Below, one piece after another: positions 1 to 8,655 of a stretch of DNA of 64,000 bases (positions are counted from its first letter, which is position 1; the number at the start of each line of letters is the position of its first letter). The DNA is from Breoghania corrubedonensis (GTDB lineage Bacteria; Pseudomonadota; Alphaproteobacteria; Rhizobiales; Stappiaceae). The stretch spans positions 1-64,000 of the forward strand of contig NZ_QAYG01000008.1 in the NCBI RefSeq assembly GCF_003053845.1, read 5' to 3'. Under the pieces are notes generated by a model. It was not told where the DNA came from. It did no database searches and worked only from the letters and a program-made list of their open reading frames with translations. A program made the translations under genes and the position numbers.

Positions 1-179
1 CGCGCCCACAGCGCGATGGTGCGCGCGCTCGCAGGCGCCAGGAACGCCGCATCCCCCTCGTACGGCGTGTAGTTCTCCTGGATGAAGCCGCGTACATTCG
101 TCTCATCCCGCCACGAACCGGTGCTGAACCCCTCCCATGGATCAGCAAGGTGGCCGGAAGTCTGGGCATGTACGTTCAT
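1..179 (-). CDS. pflB: Formate C-acetyltransferase (pyruvate formate-lyase), N-terminal fragment
   Basis: Only the first 59 codons are inside the window; the rest lies to the left. The translation reads W-E-G-F, then NVRGFIQENYTPYEGD and an A-R-T-I-A-L-W stretch, which is the conserved N-terminus of pyruvate formate-lyase (known family: CoA + pyruvate to acetyl-CoA + formate, glycyl radical enzyme, cytoplasmic, anaerobic). The start ATG at 177-179 is preceded on the minus strand by an AAGGA ribosome site. It runs in the same direction as the sugar-acid genes upstream but is separated from them by 142 bp holding a hairpin. It is a different subfamily from the glycyl radical dehydratase at 44.8-47.3 kb. 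The catalytic cysteines and the glycyl site are outside the window. Confidence 0.85.
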   Translation of the reverse strand, partial: MNVHAQTSGHLADPWEGFSTGSWRDETNVRGFIQENYTPYEGDAAFLAPASARTIALWA

Positions 180-234
180 GATCGTGTCCTTGTGTTGGGA
201 GAGTGAGGCGGGAGCCTCGCAAGGCCGGGGCGGC

Positions 235-272
235 CTCGGTGTCCGGCCCCCGGGGGGCGGTCGGACGCCGAG
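235..272 (-). terminator. GC-rich hairpin between the GntP permease and pflB
   Basis: Arms CTCGGTGTCCG (235-245) and CGGACGCCGAG (262-272) pair over 11 positions with one G-U type mismatch; the loop is itself G/C-rich. There is no T-run after it on the minus strand, so it is not a textbook intrinsic terminator. It could be a Rho-associated end or an mRNA-stabilising hairpin for the permease operon. Confidence 0.3.
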
Positions 273-321
273 CCCGGCCGCCTTCGGGTTCAGGGGCGCG
301 CCGAAAGGGCACGCCGGGCAA

Positions 322-1668
322 TCAGATCAGGATGAAGGCGTCGATCAGCAGGATGATGATGAGGCCCATCACCGAGACGAGCGTGGACATCAACGTCCAG
401 GTCGCGAAGGTTTCCTTCATCGAGAGGCCGAAGAACTCCTTGTACATCCAGAAGCCGGCATCGTTGACGTGCGAGCAGATCGCGCTGCCGGCGCCGGTCG
501 CCAGCGTGACGAGTGCGAGGTCCGCCGGGGTCTGCGCCAGAACGGGAATGACGAGGCCGGCAGTGGAGATCGCCGCGACGGTGGCGGACCCCAACGAAAT
601 GCGCAGGATGGCGGCCACGACCCAGGCGAACAGCACCGGCGAGGCATGGCTTCCCTCAAACAGCAGGGCGATGTAGTCGCCCACGCCGCCGACGATCAGC
701 ACCTGCTTGAAGGCGCCGCCGCCGCCGATGATCAGCAGCATCATGCCGATGTGGTTCGCGGCCGAGGCGCAGGATCCCATGATCTTCTCGACCGGGATGC
801 CGCGGTTCACGCCCATGGTGAAGAAGGCGAAGATCAGCGAGATGACCATGGCGACGGAAGCATCGCCGATCACGTCGATGATGGTGAAGACCATGCTGTC
901 GTCAGGGGCGCCGTGGGCAATGGTGACAATGGTCGATGCGGCCATGAGAATGACCGGCAGCATGGCGGTCAGCACGGAAATGCCGAAGCCGGGGGTGTCT
1001 TCGAGCCTGAAGTCGGTGGAGGCGCTCGCGCCCTCCGGCAGTTCGAGCTTGGCGTAGGCGTCCGGAATCAGGCGCATGGCCAGGCGGTTGAACACGGGGC
1101 CGCAGACGATGACGGTCGGGATGGCGATGATGATGCCGTAGAGCAGCACCTTGCCGATGTCGGCGCCGTATTCGCCGGCGATGACGGTGGGGCCTGGGTG
1201 CGGCGGCAGGAAGCAGTGGGTGGCAAGCAGGGCCGCGACCATCGGCACGCCGAGACGCAGCAGGGAGATCCGCATCTCCTTGGCCATCGTGTAGACGAGC
1301 GGGATCAGCAGCACGAGGCCGACCTCGAAGAAGAGGGCGACGCCGACGATGAAGGAGGCGACGATGACCGCCCATTCGACGCGCTTCTCGCCGAACCTTT
1401 CGATGAGCGTCAGGGCGATGCGGTGGGCGCCGCCGGCATCGGCAAGGAGCCGCCCCAGCATGGCTCCGATGCCGAAGATCAGCGCGATATGGCCGAGCGT
1501 GCCGCCCAGCCCCTTCTCGATGGCCTTGACCACGCCCTCCAGCGGGACGCCGAGCGCGACGGCGACGCCGAAGGACACCAGCATGAGGGCCACGAAGGTG
1601 TTCAGCTTCAGGCGCATGATCAGCAGCAGGAGCACTGCGATGCCGATTGCGACGATAAAGAGTGGCAT
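322..1668 (-). CDS. GntP-family gluconate/aldonate:H+ symporter
   Basis: A 448-residue, highly hydrophobic protein with about a dozen membrane segments, the usual size for GntP/GntT permeases. Family-typical stretches are visible: [16 protein letters not shown] near residue 70, [12 protein letters not shown] near 115 and [10 protein letters not shown] near 152. These carriers bring gluconate and related aldonates across the inner membrane with protons. The start ATG has a GGAGAG site upstream. It is the last gene of the aldolase-dehydratase-permease set, 198 bp after the dehydratase, so D-xylonate or another aldonate is the likely cargo (inference). The substrate cannot be read from the sequence. 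Confidence 0.9.
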   Translation of the reverse strand: MPLFIVAIGIAVLLLLIMRLKLNTFVALMLVSFGVAVALGVPLEGVVKAIEKGLGGTLGHIALIFGIGAMLGRLLADAGGAHRIALTLIERFGEKRVEWAVIVASFIVGVALFFEVGLVLLIPLVYTMAKEMRISLLRLGVPMVAALLATHCFLPPHPGPTVIAGEYGADIGKVLLYGIIIAIPTVIVCGPVFNRLAMRLIPDAYAKLELPEGASASTDFRLEDTPGFGISVLTAMLPVILMAASTIVTIAHGAPDDSMVFTIIDVIGDASVAMVISLIFAFFTMGVNRGIPVEKIMGSCASAANHIGMMLLIIGGGGAFKQVLIVGGVGDYIALLFEGSHASPVLFAWVVAAILRISLGSATVAAISTAGLVIPVLAQTPADLALVTLATGAGSAICSHVNDAGFWMYKEFFGLSMKETFATWTLMSTLVSVMGLIIILLIDAFILI

Positions 1669-1866
1669 GAAAACTCTCCTCGATTTCCCCGCCCGTTTTC
1701 AGCTGCCGGGCGGGCGCACCTCTCCCGTTGCCGCTCTTGCGAGCAAGCCAATTCCTCAACCAGGGAGACGGTGCATTTGAGTTGCCTGGAGCCGGCGGCC
1801 CGTCGTCTGTCGGGTCGCCCGCGATATGCCGTGGGGCGCGGGCGGCGTTGTGCCGCCCGTCCAGAT

Positions 1867-3840
1867 CTACTGCGCTTCCTGCAGGGCTTTCATGCCGGCC
1901 TGAAGCGTCTTCACGATGCGGTCCGCGTCATAGACGCAGCCGCGCCAGGTTCCCCCCGAAGCGGCCTGGAGCGCGGCCCACAGACGGGTATCGTCCGGAA
2001 GCTTGGGCGCCGGCGCGAGTTCGGGATGGGTTTCGCGGGCGGCGAGGATCCGGGCGCCTTCCTCCGCCGTGACCTCGTTGCCTTCGGTGCCGAGGAAGTT
2101 GACCGAGCCTTCCAGCTTGCGGCAGTCGACGACGATCTCGATGATGTCGCCGTCCCTGAGCTTGCCGATCGGGCCGCCGGCGAGCGCCTCCGGTCCGACA
2201 TGGCCGATGCAGGCGCCGGTGGAGACGCCGGAGAAGCGCGCATCGGTGACCAGGGAGACATGCTTGCCCCAGGAGACGTGCTTGAGCGAGGAGGTCAGCT
2301 GGTAGGTTTCCTCCATGCCTGTGCCCGAGGGCCCGCCGCCCATCACCACCATGATGTCTCCGGCCTCGATGCCGCCGGACTTGATGGCCTTGATCGCGGT
2401 GGATTCCGCGGCAAAGACCTTGGCCTTGGCCTTATGATGGTAGATGCCGTTTTCATCGATCTTGGAGGCATCGATGGCGGTCGATTTGATGACCGAGCCT
2501 TCCGGCGCGATGTTGCCGAGCGGGAAGGTGATGGTGGAGGTGAGACCGCGCTTTGCGGCCAGTTCCGGCGACATGATGACGTCGTCGGGCTCCACGTTGT
2601 CGAGCTTGACCAGGAGGTTGCGGAACTTCGCGCGGCGCTCCGAGGTCTCCCACCAGTCGAGATTTTCCTTGAGCGTCGCGCCCGTGACAGTGAGCACGTC
2701 TTCGTTGAGCAGGCCGAGCTTGCGCAGGTGAAGCATCACTTCCGGCACGCCGCCGGCCATGAATGCGCGCACGGTCGGATGATAGACCGGGCCGTTGGGA
2801 ATGACCGACACCAGACGCGGCACCAGCCGGTTCACCCGCGTCCACTCGCTCACGTCCGGCATGGCGCAGCCGGCGGCATGGGCGATGGCGGGCAGGTGAA
2901 GGAGGAGATTGGTCGAGCCACCGAAGGCGGCATGAACGACCATGGCGTTCTCGATGGCCTTGTCGGTCAGGATATCCTTTGTGGTGATACCCTTTTCATC
3001 AAGCGCGATCGCGGCACGGGTGGAGGCGCGGGCGACCTCGTACCACACCGCCTCGCCGGAGGGAGAGAGCGCGGAGTGGGGCAGGGCGAGGCCCAGTCCC
3101 TCGGCCACCACCTGGGAGGTGCCGGCCGTTCCCAGAAACTGGCAGCCGCCCCCGGCCGAGGCGCAGGCCTTGCAGCCGAGCCAGGAGGCCTCTTCCAGCG
3201 ACAGCTCGCCAGCGGCAAAGCGTGCGCCGATGGTCTGCACCTTGCCCGCATCGTCGCCCTTTGTCGGCGGAAGCGTCGCGCCGCCGGGAACGATGACGGT
3301 GGAGCGGTCGTGCATGGATGCAAGGGCCATCATCAGGGCCGGAAGCCCTTTGTCGCAGGTCGCCACGCCGACGATGGCGGTGCAGTTCGGCAGGGAGCGG
3401 AGGAGGCGGCGGAAAACGATGGCGGCATCGTTGCGGTAGGGCAGGCTGTCGAACATGCCCGCGGTGCCCTGCGTGCGGCCGTCGCACGGGTCGGAGACGA
3501 AGGAGGCATAGGGGAGCCGGTCGCATTCGGCGGCAACCTTGGCGGCCTCGGCCATCAGGGCCTCGATCTCGTAGTGTCCGGTGTGCAAGCCCAGCGCGAG
3601 CGGCTTGCCGTCCGGCTGTCGGATACCTCCCGTGGTCCCGATCAGCATGAGTTCCTTGCGCAAGAGCTGGGCCGGGTCCCATCCCATGCCGGCATTCAGC
3701 GTCATGCCGAATATGTCGCCGGAGGGGCGGTTGACGAGGATGTCGGGGGTGAGCGGGAGAACCCCCTCGGGCCCCGCGGCGTTGGTCACCACATCGTAGA
3801 TATCGGCACGCGTATCATCGTAGAGAGTGTCAAGTGACAT
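1867..3840 (-). CDS. yjhG: YjhG/YagF-type sugar-acid dehydratase (D-xylonate dehydratase-like)
   Basis: A 657-residue IlvD/Edd-family protein that follows E. coli YjhG closely in length and motifs: VSDPCDGRTQGT near residue 115, GVATCDKGLPA near 158, GCKACASAGGGCQFLGTAGT near 213 and TDARFSGVSTGACIGH near 545. The cysteines in the first three motifs are the Fe-S ligands of this family. YjhG/YagF dehydrate D-xylonate to 2-keto-3-deoxy-pentonate (established for E. coli). The partner aldolase ends 56 bp upstream and an aldonate permease follows, which supports a D-xylonate (Dahms) route. Other pentonates or hexonates remain possible. Confidence 0.88.
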   Translation of the reverse strand: MSLDTLYDDTRADIYDVVTNAAGPEGVLPLTPDILVNRPSGDIFGMTLNAGMGWDPAQLLRKELMLIGTTGGIRQPDGKPLALGLHTGHYEIEALMAEAAKVAAECDRLPYASFVSDPCDGRTQGTAGMFDSLPYRNDAAIVFRRLLRSLPNCTAIVGVATCDKGLPALMMALASMHDRSTVIVPGGATLPPTKGDDAGKVQTIGARFAAGELSLEEASWLGCKACASAGGGCQFLGTAGTSQVVAEGLGLALPHSALSPSGEAVWYEVARASTRAAIALDEKGITTKDILTDKAIENAMVVHAAFGGSTNLLLHLPAIAHAAGCAMPDVSEWTRVNRLVPRLVSVIPNGPVYHPTVRAFMAGGVPEVMLHLRKLGLLNEDVLTVTGATLKENLDWWETSERRAKFRNLLVKLDNVEPDDVIMSPELAAKRGLTSTITFPLGNIAPEGSVIKSTAIDASKIDENGIYHHKAKAKVFAAESTAIKAIKSGGIEAGDIMVVMGGGPSGTGMEETYQLTSSLKHVSWGKHVSLVTDARFSGVSTGACIGHVGPEALAGGPIGKLRDGDIIEIVVDCRKLEGSVNFLGTEGNEVTAEEGARILAARETHPELAPAPKLPDDTRLWAALQAASGGTWRGCVYDADRIVKTLQAGMKALQEAQ

Positions 3841-3896
3841 CTCTAACCTCCTCTCTTCAGGTATTTGTTGAAGCGGCGGGCCTCCCCGCCGGCAGG

Positions 3897-4805
3897 TCAG
3901 ATCAGGCCCGCGCTTTCAAGGATCGCTTTGACTTGCTCCTTCTTGGGATCGGAAAGGGGGCTGGTGGGCGGCAGGCACCAGGTGGAGATGTCCTGCCCGG
4001 TCTGGCGCATCGCCTCCTTCACGGCATTCACGAAGGGGCTGTCCAGGGTGTAGATGAGCGGCAGCTTGAGCAGCTCGCGGTTGAGCTGGGTCATCGTCGC
4101 CAGATCGCCCTCGCGGAAGGCCTTGTAGATGCCGACGGAGAGCTGCGGCGCGAAGTTGACGCTCGCCGTGATCGCGCCGTCGCCGCCCAGCAGAAGGGTG
4201 TTCACCAGGTGATCGTCGTAGCCGCAGAAGACGGAGAAGTCCGGGTGGGCGCCCTTGATCACGTGGATCATGCCGCGCAGGTGGCCGACCGAATCGATCG
4301 TGTCCTTGACGCCGACGATGTTGGGGTGGACGTCGACGAGCGACTTGATGAACTCAGGCGTCAGGTTCTGCCCGGTGAGGTCGGGAAAGTTGTAGATCAG
4401 CACCGGAATGGAAACGGCGTCCGCGATCTGGCCGAAGTAGCCGCGCAGGTTCGCCTCGGTGACCTTCCAGTAATAGGGGTTGATGGCGACCACCGCATCG
4501 GCGCCCACTTCCGCCGCATGCCGGCTGAGCGCGATGGCTGCGCGCATGTTGGTGTGGCCGGTGCCGATGAGAACCGGCACCCGGTGATCCACCGCCTCGA
4601 CGGCGAACGCGGCGAAGTCCCGGCGCTCGGCCTCGGACATTTGGGAGAACTCCCCGCCCGTACCCAGGAAGAACAGCCCGTTGACGCCTTGCCCGATGAG
4701 CATGTCGATCAGCGCCTGCATGCCGGCCCGGTCGATTGCTCCATCCGCGGTGAAGAGGGTTGAGACGGGCGGAATGATGCCCGCGAACTTCATGCTGTCT
4801 GCCAT
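3897..4805 (-). CDS. yagE: YagE/YjhH-type 2-keto-3-deoxy sugar-acid aldolase (DHDPS/NAL superfamily)
   Basis: A 302-residue TIM-barrel class I aldolase. The superfamily landmarks are present: GTGGEFSQMS near residue 48, LIYNFP with the conserved Tyr near 137 and NIVGVKDTID with the Schiff-base Lys near 167. YagE/YjhH cleave 2-keto-3-deoxy-xylonate or gluconate to pyruvate plus glycolaldehyde or glyceraldehyde (known). It is the first gene of a three-gene minus-strand set with YjhG and a GntP permease; the operator-like palindrome and a TATAAT hexamer lie 70-100 bp upstream. It could be annotated as 4-hydroxy-tetrahydrodipicolinate synthase by homology, but the neighbours make that unlikely. 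Confidence 0.88.
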   Translation of the reverse strand: MADSMKFAGIIPPVSTLFTADGAIDRAGMQALIDMLIGQGVNGLFFLGTGGEFSQMSEAERRDFAAFAVEAVDHRVPVLIGTGHTNMRAAIALSRHAAEVGADAVVAINPYYWKVTEANLRGYFGQIADAVSIPVLIYNFPDLTGQNLTPEFIKSLVDVHPNIVGVKDTIDSVGHLRGMIHVIKGAHPDFSVFCGYDDHLVNTLLLGGDGAITASVNFAPQLSVGIYKAFREGDLATMTQLNRELLKLPLIYTLDSPFVNAVKEAMRQTGQDISTWCLPPTSPLSDPKKEQVKAILESAGLI

Positions 4806-4870
4806 TTTCTCTCCGACGGTGTCGTCCAGGTGTTGATGCCGCGAGGCGGCAGTGCCTTTTTCGTTGTCGT

Positions 4871-4903
4871 TCTATATTGTAAAACGACTGACTACATTAT
4901 AGA
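4871..4903. promoter_or_regulatory. Operator-like inverted repeat over a TATAAT box
   Basis: Left arm TCTATATTGTA (4871-4881) and right arm TACATTATAGA (4893-4903) are inverted repeats with one mismatch and an 11-bp spacer. Read on the minus strand, the right arm contains a perfect TATAAT, placing the palindrome over the -10 and start region of the aldolase-dehydratase-permease operon. A weak TCGACG hexamer sits about 19 bp further upstream. The divergent IclR gene at 5424 is the obvious candidate repressor (inference). Confidence 0.5.
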
Positions 4904-5104
4904 TCATGATGCGGGCCTTCCGTCGAGCCCTGCGTCACGGGCAGTTTGTCGCGGCGGCAGGACGGGCGATGCGGCAACGGAGCGGTGGCGGGGAAAATTC
5001 GAGGTGAGGCGCGGTCTGACCGGCGCGGAAAAAGCCGCAAGGGGCGCAGAATTCGGGGCTCAGGGGCCAAAAGAGTGTCGCGCAATCGATCGTTCGTTCA
5101 TGCG

Positions 5105-5160
5105 TCGATTGTGCTAGAGCATATTCCGCTCAGATTGAGGCAATCTGATCGATAAGAAAC
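5105..5160. repeat. Possible interspersed intergenic repeat in the 618-bp gap before the IclR gene
   Basis: The stretch contains CTAGAGCATATTCCGCTCAG followed by a perfect hairpin CAGATTG-AGG-CAATCTG at 5131-5147. It resembles extragenic repeats that recur in Rhizobiales genomes, a recollection that cannot be tested here because only one copy is in this window. I see no gene in the rest of the 4806-5423 gap; the only other signal is the palindrome at 4871-4903. Confidence 0.3.
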
Positions 5161-5423
5161 CGTTCTCGGGGGACATATCCTTGGGCGTGGCAGGGAAAAT
5201 GAACCGGTCCGAGCGAGCGGGCTATGATCGGCGGGACGTTCCGTTTCCATGCCGGCCTGTCCGGTTAGACGACCCGCATTCGCAAGATCCGTTTTTTCGT
5301 GTCGGCCGCACGAGGGCATATGCCGATCGCCCGTGTTGCCGGAAAAGGCCTTGAACACTCGTCAACCCATGCAGATCGCCCGCTCGATATGAAGCCGGCC
5401 GGTCTGGAACCCGAAAACAAGCA

Positions 5424-6203
5424 ATGCCGATCATTCAATCTGTGCAGCGGGCGCTGCAAATCCTCGAACTGTTTGACGAACACAAGACCGAGCTGAGGAT
5501 CTCCGAAATCAGCATCGCGACCGGTCTGCACAAGAGCACGCTGCATTCGCTGCTGAAGACCTTGCAGGCGGCCGGCTATATCGACCAGAACGCGGAGAAC
5601 GGGCGCTATCGCCTCGGTCTCAAGCTCATCGAGCGGGGATCGCTGGTGGTCAACTCAATCGACATGCGCAAGCGCGCGAACCCGATGCTCGTCGAATTGT
5701 CCCGGCAGACCGGCCAGACCGCGCATCTTGGGATCCTGGACGGTTGCAACGGCGTCTATATCGACAAGGTCGAGGGGCCGGGAATGTTGATCGCCTATTC
5801 GCGCATCGGCCGCCAGTTGCCCATTCATTGCACTGCTATCGGAAAGTCCCTGCTCTCGAAGACGGATCGCAAGGATGTCGCCGAACTTCTCAAGGACTAC
5901 GTGTTCGAGAAATATACTCCCCATACGATTGGCAACATGGACGACTTCATCGCCGAGTTGAACCGGGTGGCCGAAGAGGGGGTCGCACGCGACGAAGAGG
6001 AACATTCATTTGGCGTCCGTTGCATCGGGGCGCCTGTCTTCGATCACACGGGAACCGTCGTGGCTGCCATCTCGATTTCCACTTTGACCAGCACGACCTC
6101 TGTCGAGGACATCGCAACCTACCCGGCTGCGGTCAGGAAAACGGCGGCCACCATATCGCAGGCTCTCGGCTTCAAGGGAGCGGACGTCGCCCTTCATCCC
6201 TGA
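5424..6203 (+). CDS. IclR-family transcriptional regulator
   Basis: A 259-residue protein with an N-terminal winged helix-turn-helix (residues 1-65; ALQILELFDEHKTELRISEI, then STLHSLLKTLQAAGY) and a C-terminal IclR effector domain with the conserved GCNGVYIDKVEG, PIHCTAIGKSLL and GVRCIGAPVFDHTG stretches. IclR proteins bind small acids or sugar acids. It is divergent from the D-xylonate-type operon, so local control through the palindrome at 4871-4903 is likely (inference). The ribosome site is weak; the chosen ATG directly precedes the conserved helix-turn-helix. Confidence 0.9.
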   Translation: MPIIQSVQRALQILELFDEHKTELRISEISIATGLHKSTLHSLLKTLQAAGYIDQNAENGRYRLGLKLIERGSLVVNSIDMRKRANPMLVELSRQTGQTAHLGILDGCNGVYIDKVEGPGMLIAYSRIGRQLPIHCTAIGKSLLSKTDRKDVAELLKDYVFEKYTPHTIGNMDDFIAELNRVAEEGVARDEEEHSFGVRCIGAPVFDHTGTVVAAISISTLTSTTSVEDIATYPAAVRKTAATISQALGFKGADVALHP

Positions 6204-6283
6204 AGCGGGCTCGAACGGGATCTGAACCTCGCTGGCTCGCAGGGGGCCGGCTCTACGGAATCCGGGCCGCGAATGGCCCGCTC

Positions 6284-7204
6284 TCAATCCGGTTCGGGCA
6301 CCAGAAGCTTCTCCATCGGGATCAGTGCGCCGTGGTGACCGATGACCTTTCGCGCCATGTTCTGGCCCTTGCGCACGGCATCCGACAGATCGCTGCCCGT
6401 TACCAGTGCCGCGAGGCAGGCCCCGTTGAAGCTGTCACCGGCGCCGGTCGTGTCAATCGGCGCGCTCTCGGGGCGAGTGTCGAATTCGCAAGTCGCGATA
6501 TCGTGCCGGGCGACTACAGCCCCGCCACCGTTCTTGACGATCACGGTTCTCGCACCAAGCTCGGCATAACGCGCGCAGGTATCGTGCGGAGTGCGATCAT
6601 GGAAACAGGCCGCTTCGTCCTCGAAACTGGGAAGCACGATGTCACAACAGCGTGCCGCGTCGCTCAGTGTCCCGGCCGCTGTTTCCATGTCGCTCCACAG
6701 GCGCGGCCGGATATTGGGGTCGAGGACTGTCGTGACCCCTTCGGCTCTCTTGCGTGCCAGCAGTTCGATAAGTCTGGCACGGCCCGGCGGTGGAAGGATC
6801 GCAAGTGTGATGCCTGAAATATGGATGACCGAAGCCCCTTGGGTCATCGCGATCATCGCCTCCGCATCGTCGGCCAACGTGCGCGCCGCCGAATTGTCTC
6901 GCCAATAGGCAAAACTGCGCTCGCCGTGCTCCAGCGAGATCGCATAAAGCCCGACGGAACGCGTGGGGTGGGTGCGGATCCTGTCCGTCTCGATCCCGTT
7001 CTCGGCCATGAAACCGGGAACGCGGGCGGAGAACTCATCCTTTCCGATGCACGTCGCGAAAGAGACAGCCCAGTCATCCGGCAGGCAGGCGCGAGCATAC
7101 CATGCGGTGTTGAGCGTATCCCCGGCAATCCCCATGCGCCAGAGATCCGCCCCCGCCCCGGAGAGTTCCAGCATGCATTCGCCGATCGCTAGGAACCGCT
7201 TCAT
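6284..7204 (-). CDS. kdgK: 2-keto-3-deoxygluconate kinase (PfkB family)
   Basis: A 306-residue PfkB/ribokinase fold protein. It begins FLAIGECMLEL, has GGDTLNTAWYAR-like substrate-loop residues near 28 (here AGDTLNTAWYAR), VLDPNIRPRLW near 160 and the catalytic anion-hole motif DTTGAGDSFNGACL near 252 with the base Asp. KdgK phosphorylates KDG to KDPG, which feeds the Entner-Doudoroff aldolase. It overlaps the uxuB stop by 4 bp and ends the uxuA-uxuB-kdgK operon, so KDG made by UxuA is the expected substrate. Confidence 0.9.
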   Translation of the reverse strand: MKRFLAIGECMLELSGAGADLWRMGIAGDTLNTAWYARACLPDDWAVSFATCIGKDEFSARVPGFMAENGIETDRIRTHPTRSVGLYAISLEHGERSFAYWRDNSAARTLADDAEAMIAMTQGASVIHISGITLAILPPPGRARLIELLARKRAEGVTTVLDPNIRPRLWSDMETAAGTLSDAARCCDIVLPSFEDEAACFHDRTPHDTCARYAELGARTVIVKNGGGAVVARHDIATCEFDTRPESAPIDTTGAGDSFNGACLAALVTGSDLSDAVRKGQNMARKVIGHHGALIPMEKLLVPEPD

Positions 7205-8655
7205 GCAGCCTCCCTCGCGATCACGTCTCGCATTGGCTGGTGGAGCATGTCGTCGAGTAGCGCGATGACGTCATCCCAGAACGCGCTGTCGTCCCCAAGA
7301 TCTTGCGGCACGAATTCCGCGTGTCGCAAGGCCTCCACTATCTGGCTTGCCGATCTGCCATATGCCAGCGCCCGGAGCGAGGAGGCCCTCGGGTCGCGCA
7401 GCTCATATGGGGGGCAATCATGCGTGGCGCCGGAAATATGCCGGGCCCAGGCCGCCGTGGCGAAGACGAACGGGCGGACGTCCACGTGGCGCGCCCGTGC
7501 TTGTGTCACCGCGGCAAAGATCCTCTGCGGCATCTTTTCCGATCCGTCCATGGCGATCTGGAAGGTCTCGTGGGCGATGGACGGGTTCTCGAACCGTCGG
7601 ACCAATGCGCTGGCATACGCATGCAGGTCTATCCCCGGCACCTCGGGCAGGGTCGCAGCAGCCGCTGTCAGGTGACGATCGACCAGCCGCGCCAATGCGG
7701 GATCGGCCATCACGTCGCGCACGCAGGCGGCACCGGCGTGGAAGCCCGCATAGGCAAGCATTGAATGACAGCCATTGAGCATGCGCAGCTTCATCGTTTC
7801 GAAGGGGGCGACATTATCGGTGAAGATCGCGCCGACCGCATCCCAGTCGGGGCGCCCCTGGGGAAAATCATCCTCGATGACCCATTGAAAGAAGCTCTCG
7901 GTCTCAACGGCGCCAAGGTCCTCGCAGCCCGTCAATCGGGCCGCTGTTTCCCTTGTCTCGGCTGTAGCGGCCGGGGTGATCCGGTCGACCATGGTCGACG
8001 GAAAGGAGACCTGCGCGGTGATCCATTCGGCCAGAGCGGCATTCGTGCGGCGCGCGAAGTCGATCACGGCACCGCGCAGAAGCGTTCCGTTTTCGGGAAG
8101 ATTGTCGCAGCACAACACTGTGAATGGTGGTCGCCCCGCGATACGGCGCCGGTCCAGCGCGGCGCAAAGCAGTCCCAGAACGCCCTGAGGCGCCTCCGGC
8201 CGCACCAGATCCGCCGCAACTGCGGGGTGATGGGGATCGCAGCCCCGTGTCTCGCGATTAAGCCCGTAGGCCTTTTCCGTGACCGTCAGCGACACGATCC
8301 TCGTGTCCCGTGCCTCCATCGCCGCCAGTGCCGGGCCGGGATCGCCCGCCGCACAAATCGCATCCGCGATGGCACCCACGACCCGTGCCCGTGTGCCTTC
8401 GGCGTCTTTCTCGATCAAGGTGTAAAGGCCGTTCTGGGGATGCAGTTGTTCCGCGGCGCGGGGCGAGCGCAGCGAGATGCCCAGAATACGCCAATCGCCG
8501 CCGTTCTTCGCCAGCGCGGCGTCTGTCAATGCCGCCTGATGCGCCTTGTGAAACGCCCCGAGGCCAAGGTGGACAATGCCAACCCGATGACACGAGGGAT
8601 CGTAGCGGGGGCGCAGCGCAAGCGGCACCTGATTCCGATTAACGAGCCGCGTCAC
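7201..8655 (-). CDS. uxuB: Fructuronate reductase / D-mannonate oxidoreductase
   Basis: A 484-residue polyol-specific long-chain dehydrogenase (mannitol dehydrogenase family). The N-terminal GIVHLGLGAFHKAHQA is the NAD-binding start, VDRITPAAT sits near residue 220 and TMKLRMLNGCHS near 285 carries the family Lys, Asn and His. UxuB interconverts D-fructuronate and D-mannonate with NADH. It overlaps kdgK and uxuA by 4 bp each, a tight translational unit. Placement with UxuA favours fructuronate reductase over tagaturonate reductase or mannitol dehydrogenase. Confidence 0.9.
   Translation of the reverse strand: MTRLVNRNQVPLALRPRYDPSCHRVGIVHLGLGAFHKAHQAALTDAALAKNGGDWRILGISLRSPRAAEQLHPQNGLYTLIEKDAEGTRARVVGAIADAICAAGDPGPALAAMEARDTRIVSLTVTEKAYGLNRETRGCDPHHPAVAADLVRPEAPQGVLGLLCAALDRRRIAGRPPFTVLCCDNLPENGTLLRGAVIDFARRTNAALAEWITAQVSFPSTMVDRITPAATAETRETAARLTGCEDLGAVETESFFQWVIEDDFPQGRPDWDAVGAIFTDNVAPFETMKLRMLNGCHSMLAYAGFHAGAACVRDVMADPALARLVDRHLTAAAATLPEVPGIDLHAYASALVRRFENPSIAHETFQIAMDGSEKMPQRIFAAVTQARARHVDVRPFVFATAAWARHISGATHDCPPYELRDPRASSLRALAYGRSASQIVEALRHAEFVPQDLGDDSAFWDDVIALLDDMLHQPMRDVIAREAA

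Noticed and set aside
82-3837. 1251-codon open frame on the plus strand opposite the permease and YjhG genes
   Set aside because: Low-complexity His/Asp/Arg/Gly-rich translation, exact antisense of two well-recognised genes; a GC-bias shadow.
3897-4805. Dihydrodipicolinate synthase (DapA) for lysine synthesis
   Set aside because: Operon with YjhG dehydratase and an aldonate permease indicates a sugar-acid aldolase.
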